NCBI RefSeq assembly: GCF_914271435.1
Contig: NZ_CAJZAI010000003.1
Coordinates: forward strand, 496,001 to 560,000
Origin: Cupriavidus laharis
GTDB taxonomy: Bacteria > Pseudomonadota > Gammaproteobacteria > Burkholderiales > Burkholderiaceae
DNA: 64,000 nt
Direction: 5' to 3'
Made by a program: the position numbers and the translations under genes. Positions 28,369-38,483 of this stretch are shown here, in pieces. Positions within the stretch are counted from its first letter, which is position 1; each line of letters begins with the position of its first letter. The notes below the pieces were generated by a model, which was given only the letters and a program-made list of their open reading frames with translations, was not told the DNA's origin and did no database searches.

Positions 28369-28510
28369 GATGAACTCCGCGCTGAGGAATGGTGACGGCA
28401 TGGTAGGTGGCGTCACGTGTCGAAGTCCTCGCCAAACCTTAAACAATTCGTGATAACTGGCCCGGCTTATTTCTGCACAATAGAGCCACTCTCTGAGTCG
28501 TGACAGCACC

Positions 28511-29254
28511 ATGGAAAACCCCAAGCGCATCCTGCTCGTGGAGGACGATGTCGGCATTGCCAACGTCCTGGCCATACATCTGCGCGACGAGCGCTACGAG
28601 GTCGTGCATACCGCGGACGGTGCCGACGGGCTGCGGCTGCTCGAGCAGGGCGGTTGGGATGCCCTGGTGCTGGACCTGATGCTGCCCGGCGTCGACGGCC
28701 TGGAGATCTGCCGCCGCGCGCGTGCGATGACGCGCTACACGCCCATCATCATCACCAGCGCACGTTCCAGCGAGGTCCATCGCATCCTCGGACTCGAGCT
28801 CGGTGCCGACGACTACCTGGCCAAGCCGTTTTCGGTGCTGGAGCTGGTGGCGCGTGTCAAGGCGCTGCTGCGTCGCGCCGACGCGATGGCGCGCGACGTG
28901 CGCGCCGATGCCGGCAGCCTCGATCTGGCAGGCCTGACCGTTGATCCGCTCGCACGCGAGGCCACGGTCGATGGCAGGCGGCTCGAACTCACGCCGCGCG
29001 AGTTTGATCTGCTGTACTTCTTTGCGCGCCATGCGGGCAAGGTGTTCTCGCGCATGGACCTGCTCAACGCGGTCTGGGGCTACCAGCACGAAGGTTACGA
29101 GCACACGGTGAACACTCATATCAACCGGCTGCGCTCCAAGATTGAGGTCGATCCCGCGCAGCCCACGCGCATCCTGACTGTCTGGCGCCGTGGCTATCGC
29201 TTCGTCGCGGATCCCCGGTCCGGCGAGGCTGCCGACACGGGAGCGACATCGTGA
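28511..29254 (+). CDS. OmpR-type response regulator
   Basis: A 247-residue regulator with a receiver domain (acidic pocket VEDD, phosphorylation Asp in LVLDLMLPGVDG, Lys in DYLAKPF) and a winged-helix DNA-binding domain (TPREFDLLYFFARHAGKVFS, then HTVNTHINRLRSKIE). It is divergent from dipZ-msrA across 212 bp and overlaps the kinase gene, so it probably controls the periplasmic repair genes. Confidence 0.93.
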   Translation: MENPKRILLVEDDVGIANVLAIHLRDERYEVVHTADGADGLRLLEQGGWDALVLDLMLPGVDGLEICRRARAMTRYTPIIITSARSSEVHRILGLELGADDYLAKPFSVLELVARVKALLRRADAMARDVRADAGSLDLAGLTVDPLAREATVDGRRLELTPREFDLLYFFARHAGKVFSRMDLLNAVWGYQHEGYEHTVNTHINRLRSKIEVDPAQPTRILTVWRRGYRFVADPRSGEAADTGATS

Positions 29255-30702
29255 ATCTCTCGTTGACCCAGCGGCTGGCGGCCGTCTTTGCGGCGTTGCT
29301 GCTGGCGTGCTGCGGCGCATCGGCGTGGTTGCAGGTGCGCGCCAATGCGATGCACGAGAAAGAGGTGATCCAGGATCTCTCACGCGGGCTGGCCGCGTAC
29401 ATCGCACGCAATGCCTTGGCCGAGGACCAGCATGCGCTCGAGCCCCAGGCGCTGCGCAAGCTTTTCGGCCAGTTGATGGTTGTGAATCCGAGTGTGGAGG
29501 TCTATCTGTTGGACGACCAGGGGCGTATCCGGAGCCATGACGCACCGGCCGGCCATCTGGCGCGTGAGCATGTAAACCTGGCGCCTGTGAAGAAACTGAT
29601 CGATGGCGAGGCATTGCCGATTCTTGGTGACGATCCGCGCAGCGTTTCGGGCCGGAAGGTGTTCAGCGCAGCGCCGTTGCGGCAAGGCGGCTACATCTAT
29701 GTGGTGCTGCAGGGCGAAACGCATGACAAGCTGGCCGCGCAGGCCACGCGGAATTCGGTCATGCGTACCACGCTATGGTCGATGGCATTGGTGGCCACGC
29801 TCGGCCTGATCGCCGGACTGGTCGCGTTCGCGTTGATCACGCGCCCGCTGCGGCGCCTAACGCTGCTGATAGGCCACTTCGATTCGGACGCTGGGCGCCA
29901 CGATCATCCCGGGACGCCGCTGGAGCCGTCATCAGGCGATGAGATTGCCGCGCTGGAATCCGCATTCCGCCAGATGGCCGATCGCATTGAGGCGCAGTGG
30001 CGCACACTCAAGCAGCAGGACCAGGAACGGCGCGAGATGGTGGCTAATATCTCGCACGATCTGCGCACGCCGCTGGCCTCGCTGCATGGCTACCTGGAAA
30101 CGCTTTCGCTGAAATCCGACAGGCTCGGTGCCGAGGAACGCCAGCGCTATCTGGCCATTGCGCTCGCGCAGAGCGCAAAGGTCGGCGGGCTGGCGCAATC
30201 GCTGTTCGAGCTCGCGCACCTCGAACATGGCATGGTGCAGGCGGTGCCGGAGGATTTCTCGATTGTCGACCTGGTGCAGGATGTACTCGAGAAATTCGCG
30301 CTGCCGGCCGAGGCCAAGCAGTTGCAACTGCGTGCCGGCGTGCCGCCGGCCCTGCCTGCGGTGAGCGCGGATCTCGGCATGATCGAGCGCGTGCTGACCA
30401 ACCTGCTCGACAACGCGATCCGCCATACGCCTGTCGGCGGTACGGTCGAGGTTGACCTGGCCACCGAGGACGGCAAGGTGGCCGTGACGGTCAGCGATAC
30501 CGGCCCGGGCATTCCACCGGCCTTGCGCGAATCGCTCTTTCAGCGTCCGTTCCCGTCAGGTGGCGCGCACCGTGGCGGCGGGCTTGGGCTGCTAATCGTG
30601 CAGCGCATGCTGCAACTCAATGGCAGCCAGGTGCGCCTGGTGGAGAGCCCGGTGGGGGCTACACTGTGCTTCGCCTTGCCAGCCTCACGGTCGCCCGGCT
30701 GA
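29251..30702 (+). CDS. Sensor histidine kinase
   Basis: A 483-residue membrane kinase. Two helices (about residues 9-27 and 174-196) enclose a periplasmic sensor of about 145 residues. A HAMP linker follows, then the phosphorylated His in NISHDLRTPLASLHGYLETL, and the ATP domain with NLLDNAIRHTP and DTGPGIP. The GTG start overlaps the regulator stop (GTGA). The periplasmic signal is unknown; oxidant stress is the natural guess from the neighbours. Confidence 0.93.
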   Translation: MNLSLTQRLAAVFAALLLACCGASAWLQVRANAMHEKEVIQDLSRGLAAYIARNALAEDQHALEPQALRKLFGQLMVVNPSVEVYLLDDQGRIRSHDAPAGHLAREHVNLAPVKKLIDGEALPILGDDPRSVSGRKVFSAAPLRQGGYIYVVLQGETHDKLAAQATRNSVMRTTLWSMALVATLGLIAGLVAFALITRPLRRLTLLIGHFDSDAGRHDHPGTPLEPSSGDEIAALESAFRQMADRIEAQWRTLKQQDQERREMVANISHDLRTPLASLHGYLETLSLKSDRLGAEERQRYLAIALAQSAKVGGLAQSLFELAHLEHGMVQAVPEDFSIVDLVQDVLEKFALPAEAKQLQLRAGVPPALPAVSADLGMIERVLTNLLDNAIRHTPVGGTVEVDLATEDGKVAVTVSDTGPGIPPALRESLFQRPFPSGGAHRGGGLGLLIVQRMLQLNGSQVRLVESPVGATLCFALPASRSPG

Positions 30703-30748
30703 CCGCACGCCTCCTCGGCCCGACTGTCGTTACGCGAATGACTTCGGC

Positions 30749-31768
30749 TCAGGCAGGCGAAAAGGGGGTCTTGCCCCGGCGATATGTACCCGGGGCGCTT
30801 CCGGTCCACGACTTGAAGGCGCGCTGGAACGCGGCGCTGTTGGTGAATCCGAGTTCATGCGCCAGTTCCGACAGCGGGACGGCGCTCGTATTGAGTCGGA
30901 CGATGGCGATGTCGCGCCGCAGATCGTCCTTCAGGGACTGGAATGATGTGCCCTCCAGCGCCAGTTTCCGCTGCAGTGTCGCGGTCGAAATATGCAACGA
31001 CTCGGCGGTCGCCGCAAGGTCAGGCCAATCGGGTTGCGAACGCTGCAAAAAGCCGCGGACGCGGGCGCTGGTAACCTGATCGGTGCGGCCCGGCACAAGC
31101 ATGTTGGCTTGCGCCTCGGCGAGGAACGCGCGCAGGGCCGCTTCATCCCGCCGCACAGGACGCTGCAGCCAGGCCACGTCAAACCAGAATGCCGTCAGCG
31201 GCTGCTCGAATGCCATCTCGGCGGGGAATATCTTGCCGTAGCTACCCGCGTACGGCGGATATGCGAAGGCGAAGTCGAAGCGCGTGACCGGCAGACGGCC
31301 GCCAGCCAGCCAGGCGATCAGGCGCCAGAACACACGGAGCAGGAGTTCGTGGACGAACGTCTTCTGCGCGGTCACCGCATTGGTGAAGCGAAAGGCCACG
31401 CAAGCCTTTCCGTTGTCCCGATGCACTTCCGCGACGACGTCGTCCTGCAGTAGCCAGAACGTATGCGACAAACGCCGGATGGCAACGTCCAGCGTCTGCG
31501 CGCTCAATGCGCTGCGCGCCATCAGCGCGAAGCTGCCGCGCTTCAGTGGCCGGGACAGGAAGCCGAGGCATTCATCTCCGAATCGCTCGATCACCAGACG
31601 GAACACGGTCGCGTACTGCGCAGCGGTTACACGCGCCCCCGCGTGCGCAAGCAGTTCCGCGGAGACTCCCGCTTCGGTCAGCAGGTCGTCTATGCAGTGG
31701 CCGTGCGCCTGCACTCCTGTGAGCAGGCCGCGCAGGAAGATGACCGATATCGTCACAGGGGCGCGCAT
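30749..31768 (-). CDS. AraC family regulator
   Basis: A 339-residue regulator with an N-terminal effector-binding domain of the arabinose-binding-2 type (LSHTFWLLQDDVVAEV) and a C-terminal double helix-turn-helix (SLHISTATLQRKLALEGTSF and ELAHELGFTNSAAFQRAFKS). Start at the ATG at 31768; the upstream open frame runs through the divergent promoter and is not needed. It is divergent from the catabolic operon beginning at 32000, which it probably controls. Confidence 0.88.
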   Translation of the reverse strand: MRAPVTISVIFLRGLLTGVQAHGHCIDDLLTEAGVSAELLAHAGARVTAAQYATVFRLVIERFGDECLGFLSRPLKRGSFALMARSALSAQTLDVAIRRLSHTFWLLQDDVVAEVHRDNGKACVAFRFTNAVTAQKTFVHELLLRVFWRLIAWLAGGRLPVTRFDFAFAYPPYAGSYGKIFPAEMAFEQPLTAFWFDVAWLQRPVRRDEAALRAFLAEAQANMLVPGRTDQVTSARVRGFLQRSQPDWPDLAATAESLHISTATLQRKLALEGTSFQSLKDDLRRDIAIVRLNTSAVPLSELAHELGFTNSAAFQRAFKSWTGSAPGTYRRGKTPFSPA

Positions 31769-31999
31769 CGTCACTGAGAATTGCCTCCGAGATTGATGTG
31801 TTCTGCCATGCGATCGAGGTAATGCGTGATTGCTGGCTCCGGGGCGTGTTTCTAACATGGTGGGCACCAAGCAAGCAATCCGCACTTCCGCTCGGTGAGA
31901 ACAGGCAAGCACACAGGCCACTTCGGCATCGTGCGCTGCAGCACAGGCGGGTCGCACTGCGGTGCAATTTTTCCAGACGTACTGACGGAGACAAACTTC

Positions 32000-32833
32000 A
32001 TGACTCTCAAGCTCGACGGCAAGGTAGCCCTTGTCACAGGATCTGGTCGCGGCATTGGCCGTTCCATCGCACTCAAGCTGGCAAGCGAAGGCGCGCGGCT
32101 GGTTATCAATGACCTCGACGCCGCCCCGGCCGAGGAAGTGGCGGCCGAGATTCGCGCAGCGGGTGGGCAGGCAGTAGTCTGCGCCGGCTCGGTGACCGCG
32201 CCGGATTTTGCCGAACGTTTTGTCGGCACGGCCGTCAGCGAATACAAGGGCTTGGACATTATTGTCAACAACGCCGGCTATACCTGGGACAACGTGATCC
32301 AGAAGATGACGGACGAGCAGTGGTACGCCATCCTCGACTGCCACCTGACCGCGCCGTTCCGCATCCTGCGCGCCGCGCAGCCGGTGATCCGGCAGTTGTC
32401 GAAGGCCGATGCCGAGGCCGGCCGGCGGGTGGTGCGCAAGGTCGTGAATATCTCGTCAGTGGCCGGCATTTTCGGCAACGCCGGCCAGGCCAATTACTCG
32501 ACTGCCAAGGCGGGCATCATCGGCATGACCGAGACCCTGGCCAAGGAGTGGGGGCGCATGGACGTCACGGTGAACTGCGTGGCCTACGGCCTCATCAAGA
32601 CGCGCCTGACCGAAGCCACGGCCGGGGGCAATGCCACCGCCAATATCGAAGGACGCGAGATCAAGGTGGGGGTCAATCCGGACCTGATGGCCGCCATGGA
32701 GCGCGGGATTCCGCTGGGCCGCGGCGGCACGCCGGAGGAGGCTGCCGGCGCGGTGTACCTGTTCTGTGTGCCGGAGTCCGACTACGTCAGCGGCCAGACG
32801 CTGATGTGCACGGGTGGCCTCACCGGCATCTGA
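32000..32833 (+). CDS. FabG-like 3-hydroxyacyl-CoA dehydrogenase (SDR)
   Basis: A 277-residue SDR with the NAD loop VTGSGRGIGRS, NNAGYTWDN, active-site Ser in ISSVAGIFGN and YSTAK. Its context of acyl-CoA genes makes oxidation of a 3-hydroxyacyl-CoA likely. It is the first gene of the run read away from the AraC regulator. The ATG at 32000 fits the family start MTLKLDGKVALVTG. Confidence 0.88.
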   Translation: MTLKLDGKVALVTGSGRGIGRSIALKLASEGARLVINDLDAAPAEEVAAEIRAAGGQAVVCAGSVTAPDFAERFVGTAVSEYKGLDIIVNNAGYTWDNVIQKMTDEQWYAILDCHLTAPFRILRAAQPVIRQLSKADAEAGRRVVRKVVNISSVAGIFGNAGQANYSTAKAGIIGMTETLAKEWGRMDVTVNCVAYGLIKTRLTEATAGGNATANIEGREIKVGVNPDLMAAMERGIPLGRGGTPEEAAGAVYLFCVPESDYVSGQTLMCTGGLTGI

Positions 32834-32851
32834 ACCTGAAGGAGAATCGCC

Positions 32852-34003
32852 ATGCTGCCCACGCTGCTCCGTCATCCCTGGATGGACGACGACATCGAAG
32901 CGTTTCGTGAACAGGTCCGCCGCTATATCGCAGGCGAGCTGTCGCCACATCTGGACGCCTGGCGCCGCCAGGGATACGTCCCGCGCGAAGTCTGGCGTCC
33001 GTTCGGCGAAATGGGATTCCTGCTGCCAGAGATGGACGAAGCCTATGGCGGTGTGGGTGCCAGCCTGGCCTACCAGCTTGTGGTGCAGGACGAAATGGCC
33101 AAGGCGGAACTGCCGGCCAACACTGCGGTACACACGATTGCCGCGCACTACCTGCTGGACTACGGTACGGATGCGCAAAAGCAACGCTGGCTGCCGAAGC
33201 TGGCCAGCGGCGAGATGCTCGCCGGCATTGCGCTGACCGAACCGGGCTGTGGCTCCGACCTGCAGGCGCTGCGTACCCGCGCAAGGCGCGAGGGCGACGA
33301 GTACGTGATCGACGGAGCCAAGACCTTCATCACCAACGGGTTCACGGCCAACCTGCTGGTGGTGGCCGTGCGCACTGGCGAGGCCGGTAGCCGCGGGGTG
33401 TCCCTGATCGTGCTGGAGACCGAAAACCTGAAGGGCTTTCAGGTCGGGCGGCGGCTGGAGAAGCTGGGGCAGCACGCTTCGGATACGGCCGAGCTGTCGT
33501 TCGACGGTGTCCGCGTGCCGGCCGATCACCTGCTTGGCGGCGCCGAGGGCAAGGGCTTCGGGCAGCTGATGAGCCAGCTGCCGTACGAGCGCCTGCTGCT
33601 GGCCGTGCCCGCTGCGGCTGTCATCGAACGCGCGGTCGAGCTGACGCTCGAGTACACGCAGCAACGCAAGGCATTCGGACAGTCTCTCTATGACTTGCAG
33701 AACACGCGCTTCAAGCTCGCGGAGTGTGCAACGCTGGCCCATGTGGTCCGCTCCTTCGTCAATGACTGCATCCAGCGCCTGCTGGACGGGGAACTCGACG
33801 AAACGGCCGCCTACATGGCCAAGTGGTGGTGTACCGAGCAGCAATGCAAGGTGACCGACGAGTGCCTCCAGCTGTTTGGCGGCTATGGCTACATGGTCGA
33901 GTACCCGATCGCCCGGCTGTATGCGGATTCGCGCGTGCAGAAGATCTATGGCGGCGCCAACGAGATCATGAAGGAACTGATCGCGCGGAAGCTGCCGCGA
34001 TGA
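32852..34003 (+). CDS. Acyl-CoA dehydrogenase
   Basis: A 383-residue flavoprotein with GIALTEPGCGSDLQALRTRA, the FAD/substrate loop of the family, and LFGGYGYMVEYPIARLYADS with QKIYGGANEIMKELIARKL at the end. It introduces the alpha-beta double bond of an acyl-CoA. Eighteen bp after the SDR; its stop overlaps the next start (ATGA at 34000-34003). Confidence 0.92.
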   Translation: MLPTLLRHPWMDDDIEAFREQVRRYIAGELSPHLDAWRRQGYVPREVWRPFGEMGFLLPEMDEAYGGVGASLAYQLVVQDEMAKAELPANTAVHTIAAHYLLDYGTDAQKQRWLPKLASGEMLAGIALTEPGCGSDLQALRTRARREGDEYVIDGAKTFITNGFTANLLVVAVRTGEAGSRGVSLIVLETENLKGFQVGRRLEKLGQHASDTAELSFDGVRVPADHLLGGAEGKGFGQLMSQLPYERLLLAVPAAAVIERAVELTLEYTQQRKAFGQSLYDLQNTRFKLAECATLAHVVRSFVNDCIQRLLDGELDETAAYMAKWWCTEQQCKVTDECLQLFGGYGYMVEYPIARLYADSRVQKIYGGANEIMKELIARKLPR

Positions 34004-35034
34004 AGCCGCCGCTGATTGGTATTCGCATCGTCGAGTTCGAAGGCATCGGCCCCGGTCCGCTGGCGGGTCGCATGCTTGCCGACATGGGGGCGCAGGTGAC
34101 GGTGATCGCGCGGCCACAGAAGGGCGCGGTCAATGAAAGGCTTGGCAGCGCGGCCGATAACCCGCTAAGGCGCTGCAAGAACGTGGTCACGCTCGACCTC
34201 AAGCGGACGGAAGACGTGGCCCAGGCGAAGTCCATGGTGGCCGGGGCAGATGCGCTGATTGAAGGCAACCGCCCGGGCGTGATGGAAAAGCTCGGCCTTG
34301 GGCCAGCGGACTGTGCCGCCATCAACCCGCGGCTGGTCTACGGCCGCATGACCGGCTGGGGCCAGCACGGGCCGCTGGCGCAGGCCGCCGGCCATGATCT
34401 GAATTACGTGGCGTTGACCGGCTTGCTGTCACTGTCGGCACACCGGGGCGAGCGGCCGATCGTGCCGCCCACCGTGGTGGGCGATGCCGCTGGTGCACTG
34501 GGCCTTGCCTTCGGCATGGCCTGCGCACTGCTGGCAGCGCGTGCCGGCGCAGGCGGGCGGGTGGTGGACGGTGCCATCGTCGATGTGTTGGCGATGCTCG
34601 GGACCATCGCGCAATGGGTACGCGCCAGCGGTCAGCTCGATGGCGATGGACCAAGCCCTTTTCATGACTCGCCGTTCTATGACGTCTATGCCTGTGCCGA
34701 CGGCGGCTTTATCACGCTCGGCGCGCTGGAACCGCAGTTCTACGCGCTTCTGCTGGAAAAGCTCGGATTCTCCGATGTCGATCCCGACGCGCAATATGAC
34801 GTGCGGACCTGGCCTGAGCTGAAGCAACGCTTCGCGTCACTGTTTGCCAGCCAGCCGCGCGCTCACTGGTGCAGCTTGCTGGAAGGTAGCGACGTCTGCT
34901 TTGCTCCCGTACTCAGCATCGCCGAGGCCGCGGCGCATCCGCACAACGTGGCACGCGGGATCTATCACGTTGGTGCGGGCGGTTCGGTGCAGGCGGACGG
35001 GGCACCGCGATTCACGCCGCTGCGCGCTCCGTAG
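34000..35034 (+). CDS. CaiB/BaiF-family alpha-methylacyl-CoA racemase-like protein
   Basis: A 344-residue class III CoA-transferase fold protein. The AAGHDLNYVALTGLLSLSA segment is the catalytic region of alpha-methylacyl-CoA racemases (typical GHDxNY), and the protein also has RMTGWGQHGP. Racemases turn (2R)- into (2S)-methylacyl-CoA so that beta-oxidation can proceed. This implies a methyl-branched substrate for the pathway. A plain CoA-transferase is less likely because of the GHDxNY motif. Confidence 0.82.
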   Translation: MKPPLIGIRIVEFEGIGPGPLAGRMLADMGAQVTVIARPQKGAVNERLGSAADNPLRRCKNVVTLDLKRTEDVAQAKSMVAGADALIEGNRPGVMEKLGLGPADCAAINPRLVYGRMTGWGQHGPLAQAAGHDLNYVALTGLLSLSAHRGERPIVPPTVVGDAAGALGLAFGMACALLAARAGAGGRVVDGAIVDVLAMLGTIAQWVRASGQLDGDGPSPFHDSPFYDVYACADGGFITLGALEPQFYALLLEKLGFSDVDPDAQYDVRTWPELKQRFASLFASQPRAHWCSLLEGSDVCFAPVLSIAEAAAHPHNVARGIYHVGAGGSVQADGAPRFTPLRAP

Positions 35035-35218
35035 CGCGCCGTTTCAGGGCACCACGCTTTTCTTCAAGACGAGGTAGCTGGCCGGCCTATCGAGGCCGGT
35101 CACTCGGTACGGCTGGCGCTGGATGACAGCGCTGCCGGGACGCCGCTCGTCCCATGCCTGGCGCCTCCCTCCAGGCTTGCGCAAGTCAACAGAAATCCTA
35201 TAAGGCGCAGGAGACACC

Positions 35219-36664
35219 GTGAACCAGTTATCCAGTACACCACGCGTGGACGCTGAGGAAGCCGACATGCACAGCCTGCTGCAGGCCCAGCAAAAGGCGT
35301 TCCTTGCGGACATGAACCCATCGTACGACACGCGCATGGAGCGGCTGCGCCGCTTGCAGGACATGACGGAGCGGCACGGCCCGGCGCTGGTCGAGGCGAT
35401 TTCGCAAGACTTTGGCCATCGCTCGGCGCACGAGACGCGGCTGATCGACCTGATGATCGCCACGGCGGCAATCAAGCACGTGCGCAATAAGCTGAAAGCT
35501 TGGATGCGCCCGCGCCGTGTAGCAACCGCGCTGCATTTTCGGCCAGGCCGCAGCCTGGTCCTGCGCCAGCCACTGGGCGTGGTGGGCATCATTGCGCCTT
35601 GGAACTACCCGTATCAGGTGTCGATCGGGCCCGCCGTGGGCGCCATTGCGGCAGGCAACCGCGTCATGATCAAGCCATCGGAACTGACGCCGCGCTTTTC
35701 CGAACTGCTGCGCCACATCGTGACGGAGAGCTTTGCCGAAGACGAGGTCTCGGTCGTCACCGGTGATGTCGATGTGGGGAGGACCTTTGCGGGATTGCCC
35801 TTCGATCACCTTCTCTTTACCGGGTCGACGGCCGTCGGCAAGCTGGTCGCGCAAGTCGCGGCGCGCAATCTCACGCCCGTCACGCTCGAACTCGGGGGCA
35901 AATCGCCCGTCATCATTGACAGCTCCTGCGACCTCGATATCGCCGCGCCGCGCCTGACGCACGCCAAGCTGCTCAATGCGGGGCAGACCTGCATCGCGCC
36001 GGACTATGCACTGGTGCCGGCGGATCGTGTGCCGGCGTTCGTGGCTGCGCTGAAGCGAACCGCGGCCCAGCTTTATCCCACGTACGGTCGCAATCCCGAC
36101 TACACCAGCATCATCAGCGAGCGCCACTATGCGCGCCTGGCAGGCCTGGTCGAGGACGCCCGCGTCCATGGCGCGCAGATCATCCCGCTTAACTCGTCGG
36201 GAGAGGTTGCCGATCCGGACAGCCGGAAGATGATTCCCGCCATCGTGCTTGGGGTCACGCAGGAGATGCGGATCATGCGCGAGGAAATCTTCGGGCCGCT
36301 GCTTCCGGTGATGACGTACGACACGCTGGACAACGCCATCGCCCACATCAATCGAAACGACCGGCCGCTCGCGCTGTACTGGTTCGGGAACGACCGGAAG
36401 CATCGGGACCGCGTACTGGCCGGCACCATCTCAGGAGGTGTGACCATCAACGACTGCCTGTGGCACGCCGCCCAGGACGACATGCCTTTCGGCGGGGTGG
36501 GCGCGAGCGGCATGGGCGCCTATCACGGTGAATCCGGCTTCCGCACCTTCAGCAAGGAAAAGCCGGTGTTCTTCCAGCCCAGGCACAACGGCCTGTTTCT
36601 GTTGCGCCCGCCTTATGGCCGAACCTTTGAGCTGGCAGCCGGCCTGCTGAAAGCCATCATCTGA
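35219..36664 (+). CDS. Aldehyde dehydrogenase (coniferyl-aldehyde type)
   Basis: A 481-residue ALDH with the catalytic Glu in LELGGKSPVIID and the catalytic Cys in LNAGQTCIAPDYALVP. Length and the short N-terminus fit the group that includes coniferyl-aldehyde and long-chain aldehyde dehydrogenases. A GTG start at 35219 follows an AGGAG site. It should oxidise the aldehyde made by the next gene. The 184-bp gap before it may hold a promoter; I saw none clearly. Confidence 0.9.
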   Translation: MNQLSSTPRVDAEEADMHSLLQAQQKAFLADMNPSYDTRMERLRRLQDMTERHGPALVEAISQDFGHRSAHETRLIDLMIATAAIKHVRNKLKAWMRPRRVATALHFRPGRSLVLRQPLGVVGIIAPWNYPYQVSIGPAVGAIAAGNRVMIKPSELTPRFSELLRHIVTESFAEDEVSVVTGDVDVGRTFAGLPFDHLLFTGSTAVGKLVAQVAARNLTPVTLELGGKSPVIIDSSCDLDIAAPRLTHAKLLNAGQTCIAPDYALVPADRVPAFVAALKRTAAQLYPTYGRNPDYTSIISERHYARLAGLVEDARVHGAQIIPLNSSGEVADPDSRKMIPAIVLGVTQEMRIMREEIFGPLLPVMTYDTLDNAIAHINRNDRPLALYWFGNDRKHRDRVLAGTISGGVTINDCLWHAAQDDMPFGGVGASGMGAYHGESGFRTFSKEKPVFFQPRHNGLFLLRPPYGRTFELAAGLLKAII

Positions 36665-36681
36665 CTGGGGAGACAACCAGA

Positions 36682-38277
36682 ATGAACACGTTCGATTACG
36701 TCATCGTCGGCGCGGGCTCTGCCGGCTGCGCGATTGCCAGCCGGCTGTCGGAAGACCCGAAAATCACCGTCTGCCTGCTGGAAGCGGGAGGTCCGGACAA
36801 GGGCGTCCTGATCCATGCGCCTGCCGGCATGGTGGCGATGCTGCCGACGCGGATCAACAACTACGGCTATGAGACCGTGCCGCAGCAAGGCCTGAACGGC
36901 CGCAAGGGCTATCAACCGCGCGGCAAGACGCTCGGCGGAAGCAGTTCGATCAACGGAATGGTATATGTGCGTGGCCATCGCTGGGATTACGATCACTGGG
37001 CATCGCTCGGCAACACTGGCTGGTCGTATGAAGAGGTGCTGCCCTACTTCAAGCGCGCGGAAAACAACGAGATCCACGGGGCCGACGAATATCACGGCAT
37101 CGGTGGCCCGCTGAATGTCACCTACCCGCGCCACCGAAGCCCGCTGAACGACATGTTCCTGGAGGCAGCGGCGCTGCACGGCATCCCGAATATCACGGAC
37201 TACAACGGCGCCGCCCAGGCAGGCTCCTTCCACTACCAGGTCACGCACAAGAACGGCGAGCGCTGCAGCGCCGCCAAGGCCTATCTGACGCCGAACCTTT
37301 CGCGTCCCAACCTGGTGGTGCTGACGCATGCGGTCTCGGCTCGCGTTCTGCTGGAAGGCAAGCGCGCGGTGGGCGTCGCGTACTACCAGGGCAATGAAGC
37401 TAAGGAAGTGAAGGCAAGACGGGAAGTCATTGTGTCCAGTGGCGCATTCGGTTCTCCGCAATTGCTGATGCTGTCGGGGATCGGTCCAGGTACGCAGCTG
37501 CAGCGCATGGGAATCCCCGTAGTGCAGGATTTGCCAGGCGTGGGGGAAAACCTGCAGGACCACATCGACTACGTGCAAACCTGGCGCACGCGCGGGGAAT
37601 CCGAAAGCTTCGGGGTATCCGCGCGCGGCGCGGCCAAGGTGACGGGGGCGATGCTGGAATGGAAGAGCAGGCGCTCGGGCAGGATCACCAGCAATTTTGC
37701 CGAAGCCGGTGCCTTCTTCAGTTCCGGCCCGGAAGTGCAGGTGCCGGACCTGCAACTGCATTTTGTACTGGCGATCGTCGATGACCATGGGCGCAGCATG
37801 CATCTCGGGCATGGCATCTCATGCCATGTCAACGTGCTTCGCCCCAGAAGCCGCGGCACCGTGGCCCTGGCGAGTACGGATCCGCGTGATGCACCGGCGA
37901 TCGACCCCTGCTTCCTGGACCACGAGGACGACCTTCGGGTGCTCGTCAAGGGCGCACAGATCCAGCAGCGGATCATGGAATCCAAGCCGTTTGACCCGAT
38001 CCGGGGCGAAATGCTTTATCCGATACGCGCGGGTGACAGCGCAGGCCTTGCTGCCGATATCCGCAACCGCGCGGACACCCAATACCACCCTGTCGGGACC
38101 TGCAAGATGGGGACGGACGTCATGGCAGTGGTCGATCCTCAATTGCGTGTGTATGGCATTGCCGGCTTGCGCGTGGCCGACGCTTCGATCATGCCGACAC
38201 TGGTCGGCGGGAACACCAACGCGCCGTCGATCATGATCGGTGAACGGGCCGCGGACCTGATTCGGGCCAGCCAATAG
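36682..38277 (+). CDS. GMC-family FAD alcohol dehydrogenase
   Basis: A 531-residue flavoprotein: FAD loop IVGAGSAGCAIASRLSEDP at the start, GKTLGGSSSINGMVYVRGH as the GMC signature 1, and the catalytic His in YHPVGTCKMG. It resembles AlkJ/choline-dehydrogenase types that oxidise alcohols at the membrane. It lies 17 bp after the aldehyde dehydrogenase, so the two make alcohol into acid. Confidence 0.92.
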   Translation: MNTFDYVIVGAGSAGCAIASRLSEDPKITVCLLEAGGPDKGVLIHAPAGMVAMLPTRINNYGYETVPQQGLNGRKGYQPRGKTLGGSSSINGMVYVRGHRWDYDHWASLGNTGWSYEEVLPYFKRAENNEIHGADEYHGIGGPLNVTYPRHRSPLNDMFLEAAALHGIPNITDYNGAAQAGSFHYQVTHKNGERCSAAKAYLTPNLSRPNLVVLTHAVSARVLLEGKRAVGVAYYQGNEAKEVKARREVIVSSGAFGSPQLLMLSGIGPGTQLQRMGIPVVQDLPGVGENLQDHIDYVQTWRTRGESESFGVSARGAAKVTGAMLEWKSRRSGRITSNFAEAGAFFSSGPEVQVPDLQLHFVLAIVDDHGRSMHLGHGISCHVNVLRPRSRGTVALASTDPRDAPAIDPCFLDHEDDLRVLVKGAQIQQRIMESKPFDPIRGEMLYPIRAGDSAGLAADIRNRADTQYHPVGTCKMGTDVMAVVDPQLRVYGIAGLRVADASIMPTLVGGNTNAPSIMIGERAADLIRASQ

Positions 38278-38483
38278 CCGTCAAGACAGCACATCTCCCG
38301 CATGGCGAAAGCGTTGTCGCCATGGCCTTGCCCGCGCGGGCAGTGCGAAGTTCATGGCTTGTGCGACGGCGATGCGAGAGCGATGTCTTATGCCATCAGA
38401 TCGATGCATAGCGGCATATGCGCCAGCGCCTTCCGATTCTACGATTCAGTCATTCCAAGCAGAAGACAGCGGAGACAGCAAAC

